Below are positions 35,655 through 44,261 of a stretch of DNA of 58,488 nt, piece after piece (position 1 is the stretch's first letter; each line of letters begins with the position of its first letter). A program made the position numbers and the translations under genes. The DNA lies in contig PHDB01000018.1 of the NCBI GenBank assembly GCA_002842495.1, forward strand, positions 1 to 58,488, written 5' to 3'. The notes under the pieces are model-generated. The model was given only the letters and a program-made list of their open reading frames with translations. It had not been told where the DNA came from and made no database searches. Source of the stretch: Bacteroidetes bacterium HGW-Bacteroidetes-6. GTDB lineage: Bacteria > Bacteroidota > Bacteroidia > Bacteroidales > DTU049.

Positions 35655-36239
35655 TTAATTTCCGAATATTTCGGACTCAACGAGTTCACAAATAATGTGC
35701 CCCAATAGAATATGCGATTCCTGAATGCGCGGAGTAACTGCCGAATCGATATTAATGCATAAATCGGCTTCTGTTTTAAGCTCACCTCCGTCGTTGCCTG
35801 TGAATGCAATGGTGTAAACATTCATCATTCTGGCCATTTTTATCGCTCGTACAACATTGGGTGAATTGCCCGAAGTCGAAAGACCGATAAGAACATCGCC
35901 CGGACGGGTTTGTGCCTGAACCATTCGGCTGAAAATATCGTCGAAGCTGAAATCGTTTGCTACAGCTGTGATATAGGATGTGTTTACCGAGAAAGCTTCG
36001 GCTGGCAGAGGCGGACGATTCAAGAAAAAACGACCCGTGAACTCGGCTGCAATATGCTGAGCGTCGGCAGCACTGCCTCCATTACCACATAACCACAAAT
36101 GGTGGCCATTTTTGAACCGATCGACCAGTGTAATTACTGCCTTGCTTATGGCCTGCAAAAGTACTTCGTCTCTGAGTATCTGCTGTTTTACTGCAATCGA
36201 CTCCGAAATCCGTTGTTCGATAAGAGGTCTATTCTTCAT
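35655..36239 (-). CDS. gmhA: sedoheptulose-7-phosphate isomerase (GmhA)
   Basis: A SIS-domain isomerase of 194 residues, counted from the ATG at 36239 (MKNRPLIEQRI); a start 20 codons earlier would extend into the glycosyltransferase gene. Family motifs are LWLCGNGGSAADAQHIAAEF (substrate phosphate loop) and GLSTSGNSPNVV. The C-terminal QESHILLGHIICELVE contains the catalytic His. It converts sedoheptulose 7-phosphate to D-glycero-D-manno-heptose 7-phosphate, the first step of ADP-/GDP-heptose synthesis. It overlaps the GT2 stop by 11 nt and precedes the GmhB-like phosphatase. Confidence 0.93.
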   Translation of the reverse strand: MKNRPLIEQRISESIAVKQQILRDEVLLQAISKAVITLVDRFKNGHHLWLCGNGGSAADAQHIAAEFTGRFFLNRPPLPAEAFSVNTSYITAVANDFSFDDIFSRMVQAQTRPGDVLIGLSTSGNSPNVVRAIKMARMMNVYTIAFTGNDGGELKTEADLCINIDSAVTPRIQESHILLGHIICELVESEIFGN

Positions 36240-37182
36240 GATTGCTATTGAGTTCTTCCTTGATAATGTATTTGTTCCGATCGGGTGTTGCACGACCAAT
36301 CATTTCGGCAAGAAAACCCCCGATAAAGAGTTGTGATCCTATAATCATGCACAACAAGGCTAGGTAAAATATAGGCAATTCAGTCATTCGGTGCATATTG
36401 TCGAAAATCTTTTCCCATGCCAGATAACCTGCAATAGCAAAGCCTATAAGAAATAATATTCCACCCATTGAACCAAAAAAATGCATAGGGCGTTTGCTGA
36501 ATTTTCCAACAAACATAATGGTAATCAAATCGAGCGGTCCTCGAATGAAGCGACTCATTCCAAATTTACTGGTTCCATACTGACGTTTGCGGTGCTGTAC
36601 AACTTTCTCTCCTATTTTAGAAAAGCCGGCCCACTTGGCAATAACCGGCAGATAACGATGCATCTCGCCATATACTTCGATATGCTGAATAACCTCGTTG
36701 CGGTAAGCTTTTAGTCCACAATTCATGTCATGAAGCTTCACTCCGCTAAGTTTGCGTGTTGTCCAATTGTAGAGTTTACTCGGTATGTTTTTCGTAAAAC
36801 GGTTATCAAATCTTTTTTTCTTCCAGCCCGAAACCAAATCGAATTGACCATCTGTTACCATTTTGTACAGTCCGGGAATTTCGTCGGGACTATCCTGAAG
36901 ATCAGCATCCATGGTGATGACAACATCGCCTTGAATTCTTTCAAAAGCAGCTTGCAGTGCCGCTGATTTTCCATAATTCCTGCTAAAACGTATTCCTTTG
37001 ATATTGCTGTTGCTACTACAAAGCTTATTAATGATTTCCCATGAATGGTCGGTGCTGCCATCATCAACAAAAATAATCTCGAAGGAAAATTGATTTTCGA
37101 GCATAACACGATCAATCCAAGCTGCCAATTCCGGCAAACTTTCTTCTTCGTTGAGCAAAGGAATTACAACTGAGATATCCAT
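36229..37182 (-). CDS. membrane-bound GT2 glycosyltransferase (DPM1/GtrB-like)
   Basis: A 317-residue type-2 glycosyltransferase, counted from the ATG at 37182 (MDISVVIPLLNEEESL), 1 nt after the upstream stop. An ATG nine codons earlier would overlap the DUF4199 gene. The GT-A core has DDGSTDHSWEII and the metal-binding Asp92-x-Asp94 (TMDADLQDSPDE), with acceptor motifs (RYLPVIAKWAGF, RKRQYGTSKFG). The C-terminal third has two membrane helices (FGSMGGILFLIGFAIAGYLA; FYLALLCMIIGSQLFIGGFL). It probably transfers a sugar from a nucleotide sugar to a polyprenyl phosphate, supplying envelope polysaccharide synthesis. Confidence 0.9.
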   Translation of the reverse strand: MDISVVIPLLNEEESLPELAAWIDRVMLENQFSFEIIFVDDGSTDHSWEIINKLCSSNSNIKGIRFSRNYGKSAALQAAFERIQGDVVITMDADLQDSPDEIPGLYKMVTDGQFDLVSGWKKKRFDNRFTKNIPSKLYNWTTRKLSGVKLHDMNCGLKAYRNEVIQHIEVYGEMHRYLPVIAKWAGFSKIGEKVVQHRKRQYGTSKFGMSRFIRGPLDLITIMFVGKFSKRPMHFFGSMGGILFLIGFAIAGYLAWEKIFDNMHRMTELPIFYLALLCMIIGSQLFIGGFLAEMIGRATPDRNKYIIKEELNSNHEE

Positions 37183-37183
37183 T

Positions 37184-37732
37184 CTAAATGGCGTTGATGT
37201 TGTCTTCAATTCTGTCTTTTTTCTTTGCTATGAGAGCTGTAATAGCAGAAAGAATTGCTGTACTGACAAACAAGGTTACTAAGGTTGTCACCAGTGAAGA
37301 AATTTCAAAGTTCTGAATATTGTTAAAACCATCTTGTAAACGTTTCATTACATCTGGGTTGTTGTCTGTTTGCTCAGCAACCTTGAACATCATTTCTTTG
37401 TATTTTGCAACATAATATGCATTGTCAACAACGTGCATCAATAGCAGACTAACAACGTTGCTGATGAATGAAGCAATGAAAATGACCAACGATGAAATCA
37501 ACCATGCATTCAAAAATGTTATCCGATGGGTTTCAACTTGCTTTCTTACGGTCGATATAGCAAGAAAAGCAAAAGTAAGAAGTGTCCCAAGCGAAATAAG
37601 TAGTGAGAGTAATCCCTGAACAGGAGAAAACATGTTCATTTCGAGTAGATACACCAGCAGCGTATAGCCAACCAAAATACCGGCAGCATACAAACCGTTT
37701 TTTACAATCGAATTTTTAATAATTTCTTTCAT
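37184..37732 (-). CDS. DUF4199 membrane protein
   Basis: A 182-residue protein with four hydrophobic segments, at about 10-30, 40-60, 72-95 and 145-165, matching the DUF4199 family of small Bacteroidota membrane proteins. The central loop (about 100-140) is polar with a conserved KYKEMMFK helix. Function unknown. First gene of the long minus-strand operon; a TATTTTTG box lies 20 nt upstream. Confidence 0.85.
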   Translation of the reverse strand: MKEIIKNSIVKNGLYAAGILVGYTLLVYLLEMNMFSPVQGLLSLLISLGTLLTFAFLAISTVRKQVETHRITFLNAWLISSLVIFIASFISNVVSLLLMHVVDNAYYVAKYKEMMFKVAEQTDNNPDVMKRLQDGFNNIQNFEISSLVTTLVTLFVSTAILSAITALIAKKKDRIEDNINAI

Positions 37733-37751
37733 TGTTTCTTGGATTGAATTG

Positions 37752-37759
37752 CAAAAATA
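37752..37759 (-). promoter_or_regulatory. -7 box of the ten-gene operon
   Basis: TATTTTTG on the minus strand, 20 nt before the ATG at 37732, a perfect TAnnTTTG. The expected -33 TTG is not at the usual distance (nearest TTTG at 37790-37787). Confidence 0.4.
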
Positions 37760-38023
37760 AACAATATTTTGGTTCGGAGCTTAAAGCAAACAACAGCCTT
37801 GTTTGCTTGTTTTTCAGTTTGAAAGAAAGAAAAAACAAAATAAGCTCCGATTTGAAATGAGTGAATTTTGAAATCACCTAACGAGCGGTAGTTTAAATTA
37901 TTAAATTTGATTATTCTCTGTAAGTCAAAAGTAACCTGCCAAAGTTCTCAGGTGATAGACGAAACAAATTCTTGTAACGATCTTGTTTCGGAATTATTTT
38001 TATTAATCAATCGCCTGATAGAA

Positions 38024-38052
38024 TTTGAAACAGCAAAAATTACTTATATTTG
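38024..38052 (+). promoter_or_regulatory. promoter of the Hdr-like operon
   Basis: TTTG at 38024-38027, a 17-nt spacer, then TATATTTG at 38045-38052. This is close to the Bacteroidota consensus and implies a leader of about 45 nt. Confidence 0.6.
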
Positions 38053-38102
38053 TTCAGATGAATTATTTTTCATTACTTTGTCGACCGAAATGATATAGAA
38101 AG

Positions 38103-38825
38103 ATGGATAAATATCCCGGAAAACTATACGACAGGCTGATATCGGACATTCATATGGAAGCTGGGTTGGGAGCCTGTATCAATTGTGGTACTTGTACGGC
38201 CATATGTCCGGCAGCTATGTTTTATAAATACGATCCCCGCGAAATAGTCGATACCGTTCAAACACGCAACGAGGACAAAATAGAAAAACTACTAAAAGGT
38301 GAAACCATTTGGGCTTGTGGCGAATGTATGAGCTGCAAGACGCGTTGTCCGCGCGGCAATGCACCAGGAATGGTTATCATAGCATTGCGTGTTTTGTCTC
38401 AGGAATTGGGCTATTTCACCGAGTCGGAAAAAGGTCGGCAAATGTTGTCAATAAAACGAATGATAGGTCAGAGTATTCTTGATACCGGTTATTGTGTATG
38501 GTTCGACCATCTTGACAGCGAAATGTTTCCCGAACAAGGACCACAGTGGCAATGGGTTCGCGATAATGCCGAAGACATTTTAGCTAAAACGGGTGCCAAT
38601 TACAATAAACCGGGCGGTGGTGCTTTGCGAAAAATAGCACAATCCGATTTAGATGAGTTGCAGCGTATTTTCGATGTTACCGGTGGAACAAAGCGTTATG
38701 AAACCATTGAATATTTTTCGAAAATAAAAGCAGCAGAAATGGGATTGCAATTTGATGATAGTAATAATTGCGAATACTTCCATCATGTTTATAATTATAA
38801 TAGCCGTAAACTCGAAAACGAATGA
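38103..38825 (+). CDS. HdrC-like 4Fe-4S dicluster subunit
   Basis: A 240-residue cytoplasmic ferredoxin-type subunit with two 4Fe-4S motifs. They are CINCGTCTAIC (Cys25, 28, 31, 35) followed by Pro, and CGECMSCKTRC (Cys72, 75, 78, 82) followed by Pro. This matches HdrC of heterodisulfide reductases, extended by a C-terminal segment of about 130 residues. That segment is rich in Trp and acidic residues (YCVWFDHLDSEMFPEQGPQ) and may be a docking region. It shares ATGA with the hdrB-like gene (38822-38825). Role: electron relay between the HdrA-like flavoprotein and HdrB-like catalytic subunit. First gene of the operon. Confidence 0.88.
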   Translation: MDKYPGKLYDRLISDIHMEAGLGACINCGTCTAICPAAMFYKYDPREIVDTVQTRNEDKIEKLLKGETIWACGECMSCKTRCPRGNAPGMVIIALRVLSQELGYFTESEKGRQMLSIKRMIGQSILDTGYCVWFDHLDSEMFPEQGPQWQWVRDNAEDILAKTGANYNKPGGGALRKIAQSDLDELQRIFDVTGGTKRYETIEYFSKIKAAEMGLQFDDSNNCEYFHHVYNYNSRKLENE

Positions 38826-39901
38826 AAGACGAAGGGAAAAGGCATATTTGGAAGGAATATCAGAAAGAAATTGCTGATGATAACTATTGGTATGCACGAA
38901 GTTGTATCCGTCAGAATTTTTTTCCGGGTTCTGAAACGACATTTTTGCGCATTTTGCGTGAGGTACTAGGGAAAACGGTTTGTGATTCGCCTTGTCAAAC
39001 AACTTGTACCGGTATCGGTTACCATTGCGATGTTATTCCTTTCGATACCACTATGACTGTTGTTGCACGCCAGTTTGCACTAATGACAGAATTGGGAATT
39101 GAAAATTTCACCCCTTCGTGTATAACATCGTTTGGTCTTTATACCGAAATACTCGAAACCTGGGAGTCGCATCCCGAAATATTGGCACAAACCCGCGAAA
39201 ATTTACGTAAAGCCACGGGCAGGGAGTTTAAAATTCCCGAAAATATGTCGCATACCAGCGATGTCATTTTTAAGTTTCGTAAAGAAATATTTGCCCGGCG
39301 AAAATATAGCCTTACCAATGTCTCAAACGGAAAGCCATTGCGTGGAGTTGAACACATCGGCTGCCATTATGCAAAAATGTTTCCTCACAAAGGAGTTGGT
39401 GGTGCCGAATATCCGTATGTGTTGGCAGGAATGATCGAAGATTGGGGCGGAGAAGTGATTGATTACCCCGAGCGTCGTCATTGTTGCGGTTTTGGATTTC
39501 GGCAATACACTGTAAAGGCAAATCGTGGTTACTCGGTTGCCAACTCTCAAAAGAAATTCGAGAGCATGCAGCCCTACAAGCCCGATTTTATTCTGACAAA
39601 CTGTCCGGGATGTCCCATGTTTCTCGATCGTTGGCAATATTTTATTGCCGAGACCGAAGGAAAAACATATGATGAAAAAGGAATGGGAATTCCTGTCCTT
39701 ACTTATGAAGAATTGGCCGGAATTGTGCTTGGATACGATCCGTGGGAGCTTGGTTTACAGATGCATCAGGTGTCGGTTGAACCGTTGCTTCGAAAAATGG
39801 GATACGAATATAAATCCGAAGATCAATACAAATCGCTTGATGGTCGCGATTTGGGTCGCCCAGAAAAACCATCGGTATTAAAAACGGTAATGGATGAATA
39901 A
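38822..39901 (+). CDS. HdrB-like catalytic subunit (CCG domains)
   Basis: A 359-residue protein with two CCG-type cysteine domains. The C-terminal one is canonical: HIGCHYAKMFPHKG, then RRHCCGFGF, then TNCPGCPMF, which together bind the noncubane Fe-S cluster. The N-terminal one is degenerate: SCIRQNFFPG, then CQTTCTGIGYHC, then SCITSF, so both the second Cys of CCG and the second Cys of CxxC are replaced. In methanogens HdrB carries the active site that reduces CoM-S-S-CoB. Bacteria without those cofactors use homologues for unknown thiol/disulfide or redox chemistry. It overlaps HdrC by 4 nt and HdrA-like by 8 nt. Confidence 0.87.
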   Translation: MKDEGKRHIWKEYQKEIADDNYWYARSCIRQNFFPGSETTFLRILREVLGKTVCDSPCQTTCTGIGYHCDVIPFDTTMTVVARQFALMTELGIENFTPSCITSFGLYTEILETWESHPEILAQTRENLRKATGREFKIPENMSHTSDVIFKFRKEIFARRKYSLTNVSNGKPLRGVEHIGCHYAKMFPHKGVGGAEYPYVLAGMIEDWGGEVIDYPERRHCCGFGFRQYTVKANRGYSVANSQKKFESMQPYKPDFILTNCPGCPMFLDRWQYFIAETEGKTYDEKGMGIPVLTYEELAGIVLGYDPWELGLQMHQVSVEPLLRKMGYEYKSEDQYKSLDGRDLGRPEKPSVLKTVMDE

Positions 39902-40934
39902 GAAAGTTGTAGTTATTGGTGGTGGCCCTGCAGGAATGGAATCGGCTACCTATTTGTCCGATATCGGGTTCGAGGTGAGCCTGATTGAGAAAGACGTTCA
40001 AACAGGAGGCAAGCTTAATTCGTGGGATCGACTTTTTCCAAACATGCGTTTGGGCAAAGAAGTAAAAGACTTTTTGCAGAATGGAAATACGCTCTCCAAA
40101 GTGAATATTTTCACCGAAACAGAAGTAGAAAGTTTTGAACGAAGCGGAACTCAAATGAAGCTTTGTATTTCGGATGGAAAAATACTCGATGCCGATGCTG
40201 TTGTAATTGCAACGGGTTTCGATGTTTTCGATGCACGAAAAAAAGAAGAATATGGCTATGGTATTTACGATAATGTGATTACGAGTAAAGACCTGGAACA
40301 GTGGTTTTGCGAAGGAAGAAACATAGTACGTCACGATGGCAAACCGGTGAAACGGGTTGGAATTGTACATTGTGTGGGATCGCGCGACGAAAAAGCCGGC
40401 AATGTGTATTGCAGTAAAGTATGCTGCGTTACTGGAGTAAAGCAGGCCATAGAGATCAAGAAAGTGCTGCCCGAAGCTGAAGTATTTTGTTTTTATATGG
40501 ATTTGCGGATGTTTGGAATGCATTTCGAAGAAATGTACAAAGAAGCGCAGGAAAAGCATGGTGTTCAGTTTATCCGTGGACGTTTGTCGGAAGCATCCGA
40601 AAATGCTGATAATTCCGTAGTTGTAAAGGTCGAAGATACGCTGACCGGTCGTCCTTTGAAAATGTCGGTCGATTTGCTCATTCTGCTTGTTGGCTTCGAA
40701 CCTTCTGCTGGAACACGTAAAATGGGACAGATGTTTGGGGTTACATTTAACGACAATGGTTTTTTGCATAGCGCCGACGAACATACAGGAACAGGAACCA
40801 CTTCGGTACCGGGTGTTTTTATGGCCGGAAGCTGCTCGGCTCCGCGAACAATTACCAATAGTATTTTAGATGCCCGAAGCACAGCTTTGCGTGTGGCCGG
40901 ATATTTAAAAAACAGCAATGTCGAAAATCGTTGA
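39894..40934 (+). CDS. short HdrA-like FAD-dependent oxidoreductase
   Basis: A 346-residue flavoprotein much shorter than full HdrA. The FAD-binding loop is GGGPAGMESATYL (9-21), and a second dinucleotide loop is present (VVIATGFDVF). The HdrA signature HCVGSRDEKAGNVYCSKVCC contains Cys160, Cys173, Cys177 and Cys178, which ligate a 4Fe-4S cluster. The C-terminal FMAGSCSAPRTITNSILDA closes the FAD site. The N-terminal thioredoxin-like and C-terminal ferredoxin domains of bigger HdrA are missing; a separate 112-residue ferredoxin follows (40938-41276). It would be the electron entry/bifurcation-like flavin subunit, but whether it bifurcates is unknown. Confidence 0.88.
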   Translation: MNKKVVVIGGGPAGMESATYLSDIGFEVSLIEKDVQTGGKLNSWDRLFPNMRLGKEVKDFLQNGNTLSKVNIFTETEVESFERSGTQMKLCISDGKILDADAVVIATGFDVFDARKKEEYGYGIYDNVITSKDLEQWFCEGRNIVRHDGKPVKRVGIVHCVGSRDEKAGNVYCSKVCCVTGVKQAIEIKKVLPEAEVFCFYMDLRMFGMHFEEMYKEAQEKHGVQFIRGRLSEASENADNSVVVKVEDTLTGRPLKMSVDLLILLVGFEPSAGTRKMGQMFGVTFNDNGFLHSADEHTGTGTTSVPGVFMAGSCSAPRTITNSILDARSTALRVAGYLKNSNVENR

Positions 40935-40937
40935 TTT

Positions 40938-41276
40938 ATGAAAACCGATTTTGGCTTTAAAATCAATAAATCGCAACAAATCGACTTTGATAAAGCCGAT
41001 TTATCGTTGTACAAAAAAATAAAATCTCTTGAACCGAGTATAGGTGTTTGCTTTTTTTGTGGTAGCTGCGCAGCAACATGTACGGCCGGACAATATACAT
41101 CGTTCAGTTTTCGCCGTCTTTCGCTCTATCTTCGTCGGGGTATGAACAAGGAGGTTTCCGACGAAATTTCGCGTTGCATGTTGTGCGGAAAATGCACATT
41201 GGTTTGTCCACGAAACGTGAATACTCGTCATATTTTGTTTCACCTGAAAAAGCACTTCGATGGACATGAACTTTGA
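40938..41276 (+). CDS. small 4Fe-4S dicluster ferredoxin of the Hdr-like operon
   Basis: A 112-residue protein with two 4Fe-4S motifs, CFFCGSCAATC (about residues 36-46) and CMLCGKCTLVC (about 80-90) followed by Pro. It lies 3 nt after the HdrA-like gene and overlaps the membrane subunit by 17 nt, so it is clearly co-translated. It likely carries electrons between the soluble HdrABC-like subunits and the membrane-bound HdrD-like protein, replacing the ferredoxin domains absent from the short HdrA. Confidence 0.87.
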   Translation: MKTDFGFKINKSQQIDFDKADLSLYKKIKSLEPSIGVCFFCGSCAATCTAGQYTSFSFRRLSLYLRRGMNKEVSDEISRCMLCGKCTLVCPRNVNTRHILFHLKKHFDGHEL

Positions 41277-43107
41277 TCCTTTTGTGCTGCCGTTTTTTCT
41301 GGCTTTGTTAGTGATGGGGCTAACACTCATGTGGAAATATATTGTGTGGCTCGATCAGATTCCGGTAGAAGACCGTAGGGTGATGTTTCGCAACTTTTTT
41401 ACTTTCAGGATTTTTAAGGCAGTGAAAGAATCTGTTATGGAATGTCTGATTCATCGGAAAATATTCAAAATAAATCCGGTATTGGGCTATATGCACATGA
41501 GCCTGGCCTTGGGTTGGTTTTTGCTTATTCTGATGGGTACCATCGAGTCGAAATTTGGTCAGCACGACGTGTTCAACATGCCATGGGATCCCATATTTTT
41601 TAATTTCTTTGAACCCAATAAGCATGGTATTGAATACGGAAAGTTCTTCACTTTTATGATGGATTTTCTATTGCTTGTAGTTCTTGTAGCGGTGATGTTT
41701 GCTATTCTGAAACGTTTCTGGAAACGGTTGTTTGGTATGAAAAAAACAACCCGGCTGATGTTGGCCGACCGTATTGCATTGTATGCTTTGTGGTTGATTT
41801 TCCCGGCACGTTGGTTGGCCGAATCGCTTAATGCTGCTAATCATCACAATGGTGGTTTTCTTACGCAGACCAGCGGCAATACATTGGCTTTATTTCTTCC
41901 GGTGCGGCAACTCGAATATCCTTCGTGGTGGGTTTATTCCATTGTATTGGCAATTTTTCTGGTTGCAATGCCGTTTTCGCGCTATATGCATATTTTAACG
42001 GAACCATTTATTGTGTTTTTCAGAAACCTGGGAATTAAATCGGGTAAAGAACTGAAAGGCTTTGTGCGTTTCGAGATGAATGCATGTAGTCGTTGCGGAA
42101 TCTGTATCGATAAATGTCAGTTGAGTTCTTCCGCCGGAGTATCGGATGTTCAACCGGCCTATTTTATTCAAAGTGTTCGCTACAACATGCATTTCGAAGA
42201 TAAATACCTGAATTGTCTGCTGTGTGGGCGTTGCAATACATATTGTCCGGTTGGAATTGATATCACCAATATGCGCGATATTACCCGCAAACTCACCAAT
42301 AAAACGGTTGGATTCAATTACGATTATTTGCCTGCAATCAATACTATTGAAATAGCCAACGAAACCCATGTTTTGTATTTTGCAGGCTGTATGTCGCATC
42401 TCACTCCTTCGATTCCGAAAGCCATGGAGACTATTTTCGAAGAAGCAGGAATATCGTACGACTTTGTTGATAAAGACGGTAGTATTTGTTGTGGTCGACC
42501 TCTGATGCAAGCAGGATTGACCGATGCTGCAAATCAGTTGAGGAAAAAAAATATCGAATTGTTCACTTCGAAAAAATCGATGATCTTGGTGACAAGCTGC
42601 CCGATTTGTTTTAAAACGTTTAAAGAAGATTATGGATTGAAAATGCATGTAATGCACCACAGTCAATTAATTAAACTGTTGATTGAAAGTAAACGAATCA
42701 AACCAACGAAATCGGGTAATCGGATTACGTTTCACGATCCATGTGAGCTGGGTAGGGGAAGTGGTGTTTATGAAGCTCCGAGATATGTGCTTGCCAAATA
42801 CGGCACCCTCACCAAATCGGACCAGGAGAGAAAAAAAGCTGTTTGTTGTGGTGGCAGTATTTCAAATCTGAAGGTAACACACGAAAAGCGTGAATTGATG
42901 GCATCCGATGCTGTAAAAGTTTTGATGGAAAGTAATCCCGATATTATTGTAACAGCATGTCCGCTTTGTAAAAAAACATTGGCGCCACATTCGTCGGACA
43001 ACTTGATTGATATTGCAGAACTGGTTGCAAAACCCATTATGGAAGCCCACCAGACTAAACTCGTAGATACTGGAAATTGTCTTGTATCTACTATGAAATC
43101 ATCGTGA
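41260..43107 (+). CDS. membrane-bound HdrD/DsrK-like protein with cytochrome b domain
   Basis: A 615-residue fusion. The N-terminal 250 residues form five membrane helices of the NarI/DsrM type, including MHMSLALGWFLLILM and FSRYMHILTEPF, whose His residues are candidate haem ligands. Next come two 4Fe-4S motifs (CSRCGICIDKC, about 284-294; CLLCGRCNTYC, about 322-332). Two CCG domains follow: GCMSHLTPS ... SICCGRP ... SCPICFKTF, then HDPCELGRGSG ... AVCCGGS ... ACPLCKKTL. Both CCG domains are intact, unlike those of the HdrB-like subunit. This is the layout of HdrDE/DsrMK/QmoC-type quinone-linked modules. It probably connects the soluble Hdr-like complex to menaquinone. Confidence 0.88.
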   Translation: MDMNFDPFVLPFFLALLVMGLTLMWKYIVWLDQIPVEDRRVMFRNFFTFRIFKAVKESVMECLIHRKIFKINPVLGYMHMSLALGWFLLILMGTIESKFGQHDVFNMPWDPIFFNFFEPNKHGIEYGKFFTFMMDFLLLVVLVAVMFAILKRFWKRLFGMKKTTRLMLADRIALYALWLIFPARWLAESLNAANHHNGGFLTQTSGNTLALFLPVRQLEYPSWWVYSIVLAIFLVAMPFSRYMHILTEPFIVFFRNLGIKSGKELKGFVRFEMNACSRCGICIDKCQLSSSAGVSDVQPAYFIQSVRYNMHFEDKYLNCLLCGRCNTYCPVGIDITNMRDITRKLTNKTVGFNYDYLPAINTIEIANETHVLYFAGCMSHLTPSIPKAMETIFEEAGISYDFVDKDGSICCGRPLMQAGLTDAANQLRKKNIELFTSKKSMILVTSCPICFKTFKEDYGLKMHVMHHSQLIKLLIESKRIKPTKSGNRITFHDPCELGRGSGVYEAPRYVLAKYGTLTKSDQERKKAVCCGGSISNLKVTHEKRELMASDAVKVLMESNPDIIVTACPLCKKTLAPHSSDNLIDIAELVAKPIMEAHQTKLVDTGNCLVSTMKSS

Positions 43108-43169
43108 TATCAAACGAGTAATTTCCCACGTAATTTTATACTGTTCTCGTCATTGAATGGTAAATATAT

Positions 43170-44261
43170 TCAGGATTTAATAAATTTGACGAATACGGCC
43201 TTCTCATATGTTACAATTTTCAGCAAATATATGCCTGGTTCCAAGTCGGAAATATTGAGTGTGCTGTTGTTGTTTTCGTGGCAGATCAGGTATCCGGAAA
43301 TATTAAAAATTTCGGTTGTGAATTCGCCGGGAATATTGTTGAATTGAATATTGAGCTGATTTATTGCCGGATTGGGATAAATGTCTATTTCATTTTGTTT
43401 TATAGCATCGGGTAAAGCATTGATCCACGAAGCCAGATTGAGTGAATACAAGTTTCCACCCACTGAAAGAAAAAATTCGTCGGTAATATAAACCACCGAA
43501 TCATCAACAAATACAACGGCTTCTTTTTGACTGTAATCCATGGTTAATTGCTGTGCATACCCATCGAAAAAATGACCCGGAGTATATTCGGTAAAAAGCC
43601 AAATCCGGGTTTCGGAAAGCAAAATCATGGTTTTCCCCGTTGGACTGATGTCGGCAGAAGTAACCCATGTCCCTGTGTTGAAACTATCCAAAAGTTCTGC
43701 AACATAATCACCCGGCTGGTCGGGCAAACGATACATCTTACTGTAATTCGATGTTCCCCAGTTTTTCGAGAACAAATACAATGAATCGTTGAAATGAAAC
43801 ATGGCTTCGCAATCAAAGTTCTGGGCAGCAGAAGGAGGAGGGAAAAGTACTTGATCGGAAAAGCTGAAGTTGATTATTTCAGGGAAAACAGTGTCGGATA
43901 TCAACGAATCGGGGTTAGGTATTTTATATATGCGCAAATTGGTTCTGTTTTGCAAATTGTTTCCAAAATCGCCAATATAAAAGTTCCCTTCAGAATCTTG
44001 TGTCGATTCTTCGCAATCAAAAGCTGTATCGATAGAGAGATGTAGAATGCGTAAAATATTGCCTAATGTGTCGATATTGAATATGCGGGCGCTATCGCCG
44101 CTATCGTTGTGGGTCCAAATGCTATTGCAGCCATTCACTTCAACTCCCGACGATTCATTCAACACTGATGGCAAAGGAGTAATAAGCTGAGGATTGGTTG
44201 TTTGAGCTTTCAACTGGAAAGAACAAAAACAAAAAAATAATAAATAGAGTAGCTTTTTCAT
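43170..44261 (-). CDS. secreted protein with T9SS sorting domain
   Basis: A 363-residue protein, counted from the ATG at 44261, whose signal peptide MKKLLYLLFFCFCSFQLKAQ is obvious; ten residues upstream is a less likely start. The mature region has beta-propeller-like strands (NGCNSIWTHNDSGDSARIF, DTAFDCEESTQDSEGNFYIG, VFVDDSVVYITDEFFL). The C-terminal 75 residues (DIYPNPAINQLNI ... GIYLLKIVTYEKA) are a T9SS domain. The SGVEVN...WTHNDSG opening is typical of a widespread Bacteroidota family without assigned function. It is monocistronic and convergent with the Hdr-like operon. Confidence 0.8.
   Translation of the reverse strand: MKKLLYLLFFCFCSFQLKAQTTNPQLITPLPSVLNESSGVEVNGCNSIWTHNDSGDSARIFNIDTLGNILRILHLSIDTAFDCEESTQDSEGNFYIGDFGNNLQNRTNLRIYKIPNPDSLISDTVFPEIINFSFSDQVLFPPPSAAQNFDCEAMFHFNDSLYLFSKNWGTSNYSKMYRLPDQPGDYVAELLDSFNTGTWVTSADISPTGKTMILLSETRIWLFTEYTPGHFFDGYAQQLTMDYSQKEAVVFVDDSVVYITDEFFLSVGGNLYSLNLASWINALPDAIKQNEIDIYPNPAINQLNIQFNNIPGEFTTEIFNISGYLICHENNNSTLNISDLEPGIYLLKIVTYEKAVFVKFIKS

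Larger units (their letters stand above)
37733..38102. other. divergent promoter region
   Basis: 370 bp between the divergent ten-gene operon and the Hdr-like operon. It carries a leftward -7 box at 37752-37759 and a rightward promoter at 38024-38052. A 63-codon frame at 37907-38098 lies entirely in this promoter region and is not called. No convincing operator palindrome is seen. Confidence 0.6.

Noticed and set aside
37907..38098. 63-codon plus-strand frame upstream of the Hdr-like operon
   Set aside because: It includes the operon promoter and has no protein-like features.
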